Below the pieces are notes generated by a model, which saw nothing but the letters and a program-made list of their open reading frames with translations, was not told the DNA's origin and did not search any database. The translations under genes were made by a program, and so were the position numbers. Below are positions 8,722 through 16,896 of a stretch of 64,000 bases of DNA, one piece after another. Source of the stretch: Spirosoma sp. SC4-14 (GTDB taxonomy: Bacteria; Bacteroidota; Bacteroidia; Cytophagales; Spirosomataceae); contig NZ_CP147518.1 in NCBI RefSeq assembly GCF_037201965.1, positions 4,581,001 through 4,645,000 on the forward strand, given 5' to 3'. The first letter of the stretch is position 1, and every line of letters starts with the position of its first letter.

Positions 8722-9693
8722 ATGACGACGCAAACACCAAAACTACCAATTGGCACGGTTGGCTTAGGCCTGATGGGCAGCAGCATTGCTACCTGCATTC
8801 TGGCGGCTGGTCATCCCGTCATGTCGCTGGTGAAGGAGCTGAGTCAGGCCAACGAAGCCCGTGACCGAATACTGGGTTTTCTGCATCAGCTACAGGATGA
8901 AGGTTTGTTAACAGAATTGCCCGAAACCGTTCTGAATCGGCTGACGATCACCGACGACGTAACGCTCCTGCGCGATTATGAAGTGGTTATCGAGTCGATT
9001 ATCGAAAATATCGAGGAGAAAAAAAGTGTCTACCACCGGCTGGAAACCGTTCTGGCACCCACGGCTATTATCGGCAGCAACACGTCGGCCATTCCGGTTA
9101 CGGTGCTCCAGAACGGGCTGAAACATCCTGAGCGAGTATTGGGCATTCACTGGGCTGAGCCTGCACACATCACCCGCTTCATGGAAGTGATTTGCGGTAA
9201 TGAGTCAGATATTCAGTATGCAAAACAGGTTGTGGCACTAGCCGAAAGCTGGGGTAAAGAGCCATCGCTTCTGCGGAAAGACATTCGTGGGTTCATCACC
9301 AACCGGATCATGTATGCCATGCTCCGCGAAGCCTTCCATCTGGTCGAAAATGGGTATGCCACCATTGAGGATGTAGACCGATCGCTTCGTAACGACCTGG
9401 GCTACTGGATCACCTTCGCCGGGCCGTTTCGGTTCATGGACCTAACGGGCATACCGGCCTACCTGACAGTGATGAATGATCTTTTTCCCGAACTCAGCAA
9501 CGCAACCCAAACGCCCAAACTCATGGAAGAACTAGTGGCTGCGGGGGCGAAGGGAGTGCAAAACGCACAGGGTTTTTATCCGTACACACCCGAATCGGCG
9601 CAGCACTGGGAAGAGCAGTTCATCAATTTCAGCTACGACATTCGGAAACTTGCCCAACGCTATTCATCAACCTCTGCCAACGACAGTAAATGA
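8722..9693 (+). CDS. 3-hydroxyacyl-CoA dehydrogenase family NAD-dependent enzyme
   Basis: This 323-residue protein has an N-terminal Rossmann domain with the NAD motif GLGLMG (about residues 15-20) and the family's catalytic region VLGIHWAEPAH, where the histidine takes the place of the H in the HFFNP motif. NTSAIPVT before it and the helical C-terminal domain (FITNRIMYAMLREAFHL) are also typical. Family members oxidise a beta-hydroxyl, as in 3-hydroxybutyryl-CoA, L-gulonate or carnitine dehydrogenases. The gene stop overlaps the next start (ATGA). With sugar-acid type neighbours and no thiolase or ligase, a free beta-hydroxy acid is a likelier substrate than a CoA ester. Confidence 0.88.
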   Translation: MTTQTPKLPIGTVGLGLMGSSIATCILAAGHPVMSLVKELSQANEARDRILGFLHQLQDEGLLTELPETVLNRLTITDDVTLLRDYEVVIESIIENIEEKKSVYHRLETVLAPTAIIGSNTSAIPVTVLQNGLKHPERVLGIHWAEPAHITRFMEVICGNESDIQYAKQVVALAESWGKEPSLLRKDIRGFITNRIMYAMLREAFHLVENGYATIEDVDRSLRNDLGYWITFAGPFRFMDLTGIPAYLTVMNDLFPELSNATQTPKLMEELVAAGAKGVQNAQGFYPYTPESAQHWEEQFINFSYDIRKLAQRYSSTSANDSK

Positions 9694-10823
9694 CAATCAT
9701 TCAATCAATAAAAGCCACCGAAGTTATTGTTCCTGCCAAACCCGGCAGTCTGAATTCCGATGAGGTGATTGACAGTGACTCGGCCTTTGCCAAGAAATTC
9801 CTGACTGGCGAACGCTGGACCGAGTTTGCCAACCAGCCCAAATGGATCATTCAGCTAACCTTAGCGAACGGCCTGACGGGCATTGGCGAAACCTACCGTA
9901 GTGCCCTGGGCGAACTCCTCTACGAGGCCATGCAGCAGTTTGTAGGGCAGGATGTACTGAAACTCAACTGGCGCCGATTACCGGTTATTGATCAGCGCAT
10001 TTACGAAGCCTTCGAATCGGCGGTGCTAGATGTGGTAGGCAAACTGCTGCATGTGCCAGTCCACCAACTGCTTGGCGGAGCCTATTGGGAGCAAATCGAC
10101 TGTTTTGGCTGGACGGGTCGCCGAACGCCGGAAGAGGCCGCACAGAAAGCCTACGAAGCCATGCAGAAAGGCCATAAAGCGTTTAAATTCAAATGCTCCG
10201 ACGACGACCCGGTTCGACTATGGACCGAGGAAATCCGAAAAAAATGTGGCGACGGCATCAAAATTCTGCTCGATCCCAATCAGCGCTGGACGGACGTTGA
10301 AACAACCCTTCGGCTCATGGAGGGCGTAGACCCGTCTATTATGCTGGGCCTGGAAGACCCCATTCTACATGCCGATGTGGCCGGATTTAAATACCTGCGC
10401 GAAACACTGGGCATGCCGATGTACCGGCACATTTCGTTGCCTTACACCCAGGACATTCGCGATATGATTGCCTTTGTGCGAGCCGATGCGGTCGACGGCT
10501 ACAACATCAACGGGTCGGCCTACAACTCGGTTCTGCTGGCCGAAATCGCCCATCTGGAAGGTAAAGAATGCTGGCGAGGTTCTGAAGTTGACCTGGGCAT
10601 TTCCGAAACGATGGGGTTACACATTGCTGCTGCCAGTATCAACTGTACCCTCCCATCCGATCTGTTTGGCGAGCTGGTCCGTACCGACGATCTGATTGTT
10701 GAACCGATCCAGTTCGAGAATGGAGCCGCCCTCGTTCCGCAGGGAGCCGGACTAGGCATCGAGCTGGATTATGACGCACTGGCAACCTATTCGACTAACC
10801 AGACACTCCTCGCGATGTTATGA
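9690..10823 (+). CDS. mandelate racemase/muconate lactonizing enzyme family protein
   Basis: The 377-residue protein is an enolase-superfamily member with the capping domain N-terminal and a (beta/alpha)7-beta barrel. Visible are the catalytic K-x-K (FKFKCS), metal ligands in LDPNQRW and LEDPI, and the C-terminal family run GSEVDLGISETMGLHIAAA. Such enzymes abstract a proton next to a carboxylate and dehydrate, racemise or cycloisomerise acids. It overlaps both neighbours by 4 bases. A sugar-acid dehydratase feeding the DapA-like aldolase two genes downstream is the most natural reading, but the subgroup is not identifiable by eye. Confidence 0.9.
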   Translation: MTIIQSIKATEVIVPAKPGSLNSDEVIDSDSAFAKKFLTGERWTEFANQPKWIIQLTLANGLTGIGETYRSALGELLYEAMQQFVGQDVLKLNWRRLPVIDQRIYEAFESAVLDVVGKLLHVPVHQLLGGAYWEQIDCFGWTGRRTPEEAAQKAYEAMQKGHKAFKFKCSDDDPVRLWTEEIRKKCGDGIKILLDPNQRWTDVETTLRLMEGVDPSIMLGLEDPILHADVAGFKYLRETLGMPMYRHISLPYTQDIRDMIAFVRADAVDGYNINGSAYNSVLLAEIAHLEGKECWRGSEVDLGISETMGLHIAAASINCTLPSDLFGELVRTDDLIVEPIQFENGAALVPQGAGLGIELDYDALATYSTNQTLLAML

Positions 10824-11761
10824 ACAAATCTCTTGTTTCGTGGGCCATCCTCTTTTTCTGCAACCTCATCTGGGCGTTTCACTTCACCAGCATCAAGCTA
10901 ACCCAGGATCAGGTCGGGCCTTATTTTACGGTCTGGGCTCCCATGCTGCTGGCCACCCTCTTTCTGGCTCCGTTTGTTATCCGCGACTTTCGGAAAGGCG
11001 GAAAAAAGCTGAAAGATGCGCTGATTTTTGTGCAGTTGGCCACACTGGGGGCTTTCCCATCGCAGGTACTCATGACCTGGGGAACCCAGTATTCGCTGGC
11101 CAGCAATGCGGCCATTCTGGTCATGACACTGCCCATCATCACGGCCGTTTTCGCCTTTCTTATTCTGAAAGAGAAAATGAACACCGCCCGCTGGATCAGC
11201 TTCGTCATTGCCATCCTTGGGGTAGCGCTGTGCTCGACCGACGATATTAAACGGGTCGATTTAAGTTCGCGGTATGCGCTGGGCAACGTGCTGATTTTTC
11301 TGGCTATTCTGGGTAATGCCTACTACAACGTAGGTTGCAAGAAAGTGGCGGATCGGTTCACCGAAATGGAAATGGTTTTTTATACCTATCTGGTCATGTC
11401 GATTCTGCTGACTCCACTGGTGCTCTATTACGAACCCAACACCTTTGCCCGAATCCCGGAATTCACAACCAATACCTGGATCGGTATGACGTCGCTGACG
11501 CTCTTCCACAACTTCCTGTCGATGATTCTGTTCTTTAAAGCCCTGAAGAATCTGGATGCGACACAGGTCGCCTTATCCAACTACCTCATTACGTTTATGG
11601 GCCTGCCCATTGCGGCCATCTGGCTCGGCGAAAGCCTTAGTAAACAGGCCATTATTGGCGGCATACTCGTACTCGTCTCAACCCTTATCCTATCTATTGT
11701 CGATAGTAAAGTACAACAAAAAAAAATGGTTAATCTCAATCAAGAACCGGCAAAGTTATGA
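10820..11761 (+). CDS. EamA/DMT family transporter
   Basis: This 313-residue inner-membrane protein has ten predicted helices in two EamA repeats (NLIWAFHFTSIKL at the start, AILVMTLPIITAVFAFLIL midway, ISFVIAILGVALC closing the first repeat; the second runs about 155-300). The drug/metabolite transporter superfamily moves small metabolites. It is embedded in the enzyme operon with 4-base overlaps on both sides, so it probably carries the pathway substrate or a product across the inner membrane. Confidence 0.9.
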   Translation: MNKSLVSWAILFFCNLIWAFHFTSIKLTQDQVGPYFTVWAPMLLATLFLAPFVIRDFRKGGKKLKDALIFVQLATLGAFPSQVLMTWGTQYSLASNAAILVMTLPIITAVFAFLILKEKMNTARWISFVIAILGVALCSTDDIKRVDLSSRYALGNVLIFLAILGNAYYNVGCKKVADRFTEMEMVFYTYLVMSILLTPLVLYYEPNTFARIPEFTTNTWIGMTSLTLFHNFLSMILFFKALKNLDATQVALSNYLITFMGLPIAAIWLGESLSKQAIIGGILVLVSTLILSIVDSKVQQKKMVNLNQEPAKL

Positions 11762-12714
11762 CAAACCCAGACAACGAACTTTTTGGTGTAGTTCCCATCA
11801 TTCCCACACCATTCACCGAAACGGAAGAAATTGACGAAGAGGCCCTTCGGAGTTTAGTCGACTTTGCCATTGATGGTGGAATCCGGGCTGCCTGCCTGCC
11901 CGCTTATGCCAGTGAATTTTATAAACTGACCGACGACGAAAAACTACAGGTGGTTCGGGTGGCGGTCAACCACGCTGCCGGTCGGATGAAAGTTGTTGCT
12001 CAGTCTAACCATCCATCACTAAAAGTAGCTATCCGATTGGCGCAGGCCAATGTAGAAGCAGGCGCCGATGTCATTTCGCTGGCGGTACCGCGCATTTTCA
12101 GCCTGCCCGAATCGTCTATACAGGAGTATTTGTCAGCGTTTTTCCAGGCCATTCCCAACACCCCCGTACTGATTCAGGATTTCAACCCCGGTGGTTCGTC
12201 CATCAGTGTCGACCTGATTAAACGGCTAATGGATGAGCATCCTAATTTCAACTACCTCAAACTGGAAGAACCCCTCTGCGCACCCAAATTTGAGCAAATC
12301 ATTCAGGCCACCGAGAATAAAATTGGCCTCTTCGAAGGCTGGGGAGGGCTCTACATGCTCGAACTGGTACCGGTAGGCATCCGGGGTGTAATGCCGGGGC
12401 TGGCCGTAGCCGATATTCTCCAGAAAATCTTTACCCTGCGTTCCAATGGCGAGACAACCAAAGCGTTTGAACTGTTCGAAAAGGTAATGCCGCAGATCTT
12501 CTTCTCCTTGCAAAACATGGAACTGTTCCACTATGCCGAGAAAGAACTGCTCATCGCCCGAGGGGTTTTAAGCAACAGCATCGCCCGCAAGGCGGCTTAC
12601 ATCCCCGACCCTTCGTCGGTCAGCTACATACGCGAGCTTAACAACCGCATTCTGGATTTACTCAACGATGAAAACTATGCCATTCGCCCCGTTGCGAATA
12701 GCCTGATCGTGTAG
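11758..12714 (+). CDS. dihydrodipicolinate synthase/N-acetylneuraminate lyase family protein
   Basis: The 318-residue TIM-barrel protein belongs to the DapA/NanA class I aldolase family. The Schiff-base lysine is K168 in YLKLEEP, and GVVPIIPTPFT at the N-terminus is typical. Two canonical elements differ: the TTGE loop is AYASE (about residues 49-53), and the catalytic tyrosine position carries phenylalanine (F142 in QDFNPGG). It is thus unlikely to be DapA or a standard sialate lyase, and is better seen as a 2-keto-3-deoxy-acid aldolase or dehydratase of unknown specificity. It overlaps the EamA transporter by 4 bases and ends the packed operon. Confidence 0.85.
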   Translation: MTNPDNELFGVVPIIPTPFTETEEIDEEALRSLVDFAIDGGIRAACLPAYASEFYKLTDDEKLQVVRVAVNHAAGRMKVVAQSNHPSLKVAIRLAQANVEAGADVISLAVPRIFSLPESSIQEYLSAFFQAIPNTPVLIQDFNPGGSSISVDLIKRLMDEHPNFNYLKLEEPLCAPKFEQIIQATENKIGLFEGWGGLYMLELVPVGIRGVMPGLAVADILQKIFTLRSNGETTKAFELFEKVMPQIFFSLQNMELFHYAEKELLIARGVLSNSIARKAAYIPDPSSVSYIRELNNRILDLLNDENYAIRPVANSLIV

Positions 12715-12780
12715 GAATGATGAATAATGAAATAGCTGACACTTCTCACATAATCATTCATCATTTATAATTCATCATTC
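12715..12780. repeat. inverted repeat of AATGATGAAT units between operon genes
   Basis: GAATGATGAAT at 12715-12725 pairs with ATTCATCATTC at 12770-12780. Further ATGAAT/ATTCAT units lie between them. It fills most of the 88-base gap between the DapA-like and SDR genes and looks like a dispersed intergenic palindrome. Confidence 0.55.
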
Positions 12781-12802
12781 CTCCTTAACTCTTTGCCACA
12801 GT

Positions 12803-13546
12803 ATGAACGATTTTAACGGACAGGTAGTACTGATTACCGGAGCCGCTTCGGGGATTGGATTAGCCATTGCCCACAAATTACTGACCGATGGCGCCCAGGT
12901 TGGCCTGCTGGATTTTAATGAAAGTGCGTTGCAGAAAACCTTTGGAAAATATGGTCCCGATGCCTTATCTGTTGGTGTCGACGTTACCGACGAAGCCCGC
13001 GTGAACGATGCCATTTTGAAAGTCCATGCCCAATTTGGCAAAATTGATGCGCTGATCAACTGCGTAGGCATTACGGGTATTACGAACGTACACAGTCACG
13101 AGGTCAGCAGCGAAAACCTGCACAAAGTATTTCACGTGAATTTTATGGGTAGCTTTTATACCTCAAAGGCCGTGTTGCCGCTGATGCTTGCCCGCAATTA
13201 CGGTCGGATTCTGCACATTGCGTCTATTGCCGGGAAAGAAGGCAATGCCGGAATGCTGGCTTACTCGGCCTCAAAAGCGGCCGTGATTGCAATGGCTAAA
13301 GTACAGGGAAAAGAATATGCCGAACGGGGCATCACCGTCAATGCACTGGCACCGGCCGTTATTCAGACACCGCTGGTTGATGCCATGCCCGACGCGCAGG
13401 TGAAATACATGACCGACAAGATTCCGATGAAGCGGTGCGGTACCCTCAACGAAGCGGCTAACCTGGCAGCCTACATTATATCGCCCCAAAACAGCTTTAC
13501 CACTGGCTTCACCTTCGACCTGTCGGGAGGGCGAGCTACCTATTAA
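12803..13546 (+). CDS. short-chain dehydrogenase/reductase (SDR)
   Basis: The 247-residue classical SDR has the cofactor motif TGAASGIG (about residues 11-18), the catalytic tyrosine in YSASKAAV, the serine in HIASIAGK and a complete C-terminus (FTFDLSGGRATY). D in LLDFNE after the second strand favours NAD(H). Family members oxidise secondary alcohols of sugars, sugar acids or acyl chains. It is the last gene of the first catabolic block: a palindromic repeat precedes it and a terminator follows at 13557. Confidence 0.93.
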   Translation: MNDFNGQVVLITGAASGIGLAIAHKLLTDGAQVGLLDFNESALQKTFGKYGPDALSVGVDVTDEARVNDAILKVHAQFGKIDALINCVGITGITNVHSHEVSSENLHKVFHVNFMGSFYTSKAVLPLMLARNYGRILHIASIAGKEGNAGMLAYSASKAAVIAMAKVQGKEYAERGITVNALAPAVIQTPLVDAMPDAQVKYMTDKIPMKRCGTLNEAANLAAYIISPQNSFTTGFTFDLSGGRATY

Positions 13547-13556
13547 TCAATGGAAC

Positions 13557-13592
13557 AGCCTCTGACCAACCGTTTACTGTTGGCCAGAGGCT
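13557..13592 (+). terminator. terminator after the SDR gene
   Basis: AGCCTCTG-a-CCAAC pairs with GTTGG-c-CAGAGGCT around an 8-base loop, with one A-C mismatch, 11 bases after the stop codon. Confidence 0.75.
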
Positions 13593-13605
13593 TATTCAAA
13601 CACGC

Positions 13606-15669
13606 ATGAAACGTTTCTGGATCATCGTCTTCCTCATTAGCCGGTTGCAGGGTGCGGCACAGGCCCAACAGCCCCCAACGCTGTTGCCTGTGCCACAGTC
13701 TGTGCAGTATGGAAAGGGTGAGTTACCGGTGCATAATCTGTCGGTATATATAGCACCCAACGCAGCGGCCGACGTTGTTTTTGCACTGTCCGAATTCAGT
13801 AAATTTGTTAGCACCCAATCGGGCCAGCCAGTTAAGAAAAGTTCGTCGGCCGCCACATCCACCATTCGTTACACGGTTAACACCTCAGGGCATCAATTAC
13901 CCGGTACGGATGAAATTGCCACAAGAAACACCCGTGAACAGTATACACTGAGCATTACCGCCAAAGGGATCGACATCGCTGCCGAAACCTCAACAGGGCT
14001 CTATTATGCCGTTCAGACGCTCCGGCAGTTAGTACAGGGGCAGGGCCGCAATGCCTATTTTCCGGTTGTGACCATCCGCGATCAGCCCCGGCTGGCCTAT
14101 CGGGGGGTGATGATGGATTTTGCGCACGGTGGATTACTTACGGTCGATGAAATTAAGAAACAGATCGATTTTCTGGCCCGCTGGAAAACCAATCAATACT
14201 ATTTCTACAATGAGGTGAGTATCCAGCTCGACGGTTTTTCGACGCTGAACTACAAAGCCAGCTATTCGCAGAAGCAGGTTCGGGACATCATTGCCTACGC
14301 CCGTGAGCGGCATATGGACGTGATTCCGTTCGTGAACTTCTACGGTCATCTGCATGAGTTGGTACGGAACGAAAAGTACGCTTCGCTGGGCATTGGGCAT
14401 TACGGACACGAACTCGACCCACGCAATCCGGCGGTTCGGACACTGCTTAAAAACTGGATCGGGCAGTATACGCAACTCTTCAACAGTCCGTTCATACACG
14501 TTGGCTTCGATGAAACCTGGGAAACCAAACGAATTGCCAGCGATTCATCGACACACCTCAATCCCGAAACGCTCTACATTGAGCAGTTGAGTTTTGTCAG
14601 TTCAGAACTGAAACAGCACGGCAAAACCCTGCTGGCCTGGACCGACATGAGCCTGTTTTACCCGAATATCATCAGCAAATTTCCGAAAGACGTAATTCCC
14701 GTCATCTGGGAATACTCGCCCGACACCACCGCCATTTACCAGTACCTGAATCCTGTTCTTACCGAAAAAAAGCCGTTTTTTATCCAGCCAGCCGTGTCGG
14801 GTTGGGGGCACATTTACCCGTCGTCGACCTACACCTACAACAACATGGATCTCTGCCTGCAAACCGGACTTCGGCATAACACCCTGGGCTACATCACGTC
14901 GGTCTGGACCGATTCGGTCGAACCCTTCGTGCGGGCATCGTGGCTGTTTATGGCTTACGGATGCATAGCAGCCTGGCAGGGCACTGCCCCCAACCAAGCT
15001 ACCTTTACGGGTGCCTTTGCCTCAGTACTGTATCCGGCACAGGCCACCGATATGCAGGCGGCCTTCGACCATCTGGCCACGGCGGGAACTTACCTCGAAA
15101 AATGCCTTGGCAAAAATACCCAAAGCCTGCCCCGTGGCACGCTGGTCGAAAGCTGGTCGAATCCGTTTTCGGATTATTACCTGACTATTACCAACCAGCA
15201 TCAGACCGATTTTGAGCAGGTCCGTAAACATACCGAAGAAGCGCAGTCCCGGTTGATTTCGGTACTGCGCCAGTCTACCGCCGATAGTAGCTATGTCAAC
15301 TCGTTGCTCGTATCGGCCCGATTGATCAACTATTCGGCCAGCCGGTTTCTGTGGGCCAAAGCCATTGTCGATCGCTGGAACGACGCCATGCTTGTAAAGA
15401 AAAACCCGGATTATGTTTTTTACGATCTGACCTACCCATGCCATAGCCTGCTGGTTGATGCCATGGACGAAACGGGCGAACTCAAACAACAATACGCGCA
15501 GGCCTGGCTGTCGGAAAATATGCCCTACCGGCTGAATACGATATTGGGCCGTTTCGATGTTGATTTTGGTCTCTGGCGCAAACTGCACCTGAAACTGCTC
15601 GACTATAAGATTCAGCAAAAGCAGGGCCCGGCCCGGTCGTTTGTCCAACAATTTACCCCCGACTTTTAA
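13606..15669 (+). CDS. glycoside hydrolase family 20 beta-N-acetylhexosaminidase
   Basis: This 687-residue secreted enzyme removes terminal beta-linked GlcNAc or GalNAc. It has a signal peptide cut near QGAAQAQQ, a GH20b-type N-terminal alpha/beta domain (about 30-150), and a catalytic TIM barrel from about residue 165 (YRGVMMDFAHGG) with the family acid/base pair D302-E303 in HVGFDETWE. The substrate-assisted mechanism of GH20 needs the 2-acetamido group. About 200 C-terminal residues after the barrel are helical and unassigned. It starts the amino-sugar block; downstream GH109-like, nagA and nagB genes fit release and use of N-acetylhexosamines. Confidence 0.93.
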   Translation: MKRFWIIVFLISRLQGAAQAQQPPTLLPVPQSVQYGKGELPVHNLSVYIAPNAAADVVFALSEFSKFVSTQSGQPVKKSSSAATSTIRYTVNTSGHQLPGTDEIATRNTREQYTLSITAKGIDIAAETSTGLYYAVQTLRQLVQGQGRNAYFPVVTIRDQPRLAYRGVMMDFAHGGLLTVDEIKKQIDFLARWKTNQYYFYNEVSIQLDGFSTLNYKASYSQKQVRDIIAYARERHMDVIPFVNFYGHLHELVRNEKYASLGIGHYGHELDPRNPAVRTLLKNWIGQYTQLFNSPFIHVGFDETWETKRIASDSSTHLNPETLYIEQLSFVSSELKQHGKTLLAWTDMSLFYPNIISKFPKDVIPVIWEYSPDTTAIYQYLNPVLTEKKPFFIQPAVSGWGHIYPSSTYTYNNMDLCLQTGLRHNTLGYITSVWTDSVEPFVRASWLFMAYGCIAAWQGTAPNQATFTGAFASVLYPAQATDMQAAFDHLATAGTYLEKCLGKNTQSLPRGTLVESWSNPFSDYYLTITNQHQTDFEQVRKHTEEAQSRLISVLRQSTADSSYVNSLLVSARLINYSASRFLWAKAIVDRWNDAMLVKKNPDYVFYDLTYPCHSLLVDAMDETGELKQQYAQAWLSENMPYRLNTILGRFDVDFGLWRKLHLKLLDYKIQQKQGPARSFVQQFTPDF

Positions 15670-15674
15670 CCATC

Positions 15675-16754
15675 ATGAACAATACTATTCAGTTTTTGCA
15701 CCCTATCGACGGCGACATGCTCCACGCCCGCGACGGCAACAGAACCGATGCCGGTCTGGAAATCGACGTACGGGTGTCGGCTCCGGCTTCCCATTACCTG
15801 ACAATCAACAATATTGGCGCTTCCTACAAGCAGGGTACGTTTACCGGAAAAGTGCTATTAACTCAGTTTCAGAATACGCTGACCGTTCATAATTGCACCA
15901 CCAACGAAAGCCAGCACATTACGGTTTATTGGCTCCCGAACTTTGCGGGCCACTACCGCCTGTCGATCGACGACAACATCTGGTTTCTGCGCGATATTTA
16001 CCAACAGAAAGACAACTATCAGTCGCTGTTCGACAACCCGTATCTGGGGTTTTTGCGGCAGGTCCACAACACCTACGGCACAAAAATCCACCTGAACCTC
16101 TTCTACGAAACCGATGGCTTCAACCTGTCGCAATTTCCGGCACGGTTCAAAGCCGAATGGCAGGCCAATGCCAACTGGTTACGGCTCAGCTTTCACGCTA
16201 AAGGTGAATTCCCGGATATGCCCTACCGCGAAGCGGGCTATGAACAGGTTAGTCAGGACTGCGCCGTGGTTAACACCGAAATTCAACGGTTTGCGGGGGA
16301 GGCTGTTAGGGGCCCCGTTACAACACTCCACTGGGGCGAAGCAACGGTGGAGGGGTCGCGGGCGCTGCGCGATGCAGGCTATAAGGCACAACTGGGCTAT
16401 TTCAATGTCGATGATAACCTGCCAGCGGTTTCGTATTACCTGACCGAGGCCCAACGAAGGCACCTGAAAAAGCGATTCGTATGGCACGATAATCAGGAAA
16501 CTATTTCGTTCGTCCGGGCCTGCATTGTACTCGACAAAACCGACCTGTCCGATATTGTTCCCTTTCTGGACAGCTACGCCGATAAGCCATCGGGACTGCC
16601 ACCCTTTGCCGATTTCCTGATTCACGAACAGTACTTCTATCCGTTTTACGAAGCCTACCAGCCCGACTATCGGGAACGTATTCTGACGGCCGTTCAATGG
16701 GCTACCGAGAACGGTTACAAACCCGCTTTTCTGGGCGATGTGCTTGCAGGATAA
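15675..16754 (+). CDS. polysaccharide-deacetylase-like hypothetical protein
   Basis: The 359-residue protein follows GH20 by 5 bases and lacks a signal peptide. The first 110 residues look like a small beta-sandwich. The rest has the style of a NodB-like/glycoside hydrolase-deacetylase barrel (IHLNLFYETDGFNL, WLRLSFHAKGEFPD, TLHWGEATVEGSRALRDAGY). A complete NodB metal triad is not evident: the expected paired aspartates are absent or altered, so deacetylase activity is uncertain. Its position suggests a role in handling the amino sugars freed by the GH20 enzyme. Assignment rests on pattern resemblance only. Confidence 0.6.
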   Translation: MNNTIQFLHPIDGDMLHARDGNRTDAGLEIDVRVSAPASHYLTINNIGASYKQGTFTGKVLLTQFQNTLTVHNCTTNESQHITVYWLPNFAGHYRLSIDDNIWFLRDIYQQKDNYQSLFDNPYLGFLRQVHNTYGTKIHLNLFYETDGFNLSQFPARFKAEWQANANWLRLSFHAKGEFPDMPYREAGYEQVSQDCAVVNTEIQRFAGEAVRGPVTTLHWGEATVEGSRALRDAGYKAQLGYFNVDDNLPAVSYYLTEAQRRHLKKRFVWHDNQETISFVRACIVLDKTDLSDIVPFLDSYADKPSGLPPFADFLIHEQYFYPFYEAYQPDYRERILTAVQWATENGYKPAFLGDVLAG

Positions 16755-16896
16755 ACATTGATTTACAACCAGAATCCTCTTTTAACCCAAAGTGCGCTAG
16801 GGAATTCGCAGAGAGCGCTAAGCTTATTGTCTTCTTGTACTTTGCGCTTAACTCCTGCGACCTCTGCGGTAAAAACAAAAAGTAGATACTAACACT
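16755..16896. repeat. intergenic repeat built of GCGCAAAG/CGCAGAG units
   Basis: The 142-base gap contains related short units on both strands, for example CAAAGTGCGC, CGCAGAGAGCGC, then TTTGCGC and CCTCTGCGGT. The right half read in reverse resembles the left half, giving a long imperfect palindrome. A related but shorter element lies at 25660-25696. Confidence 0.55.
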
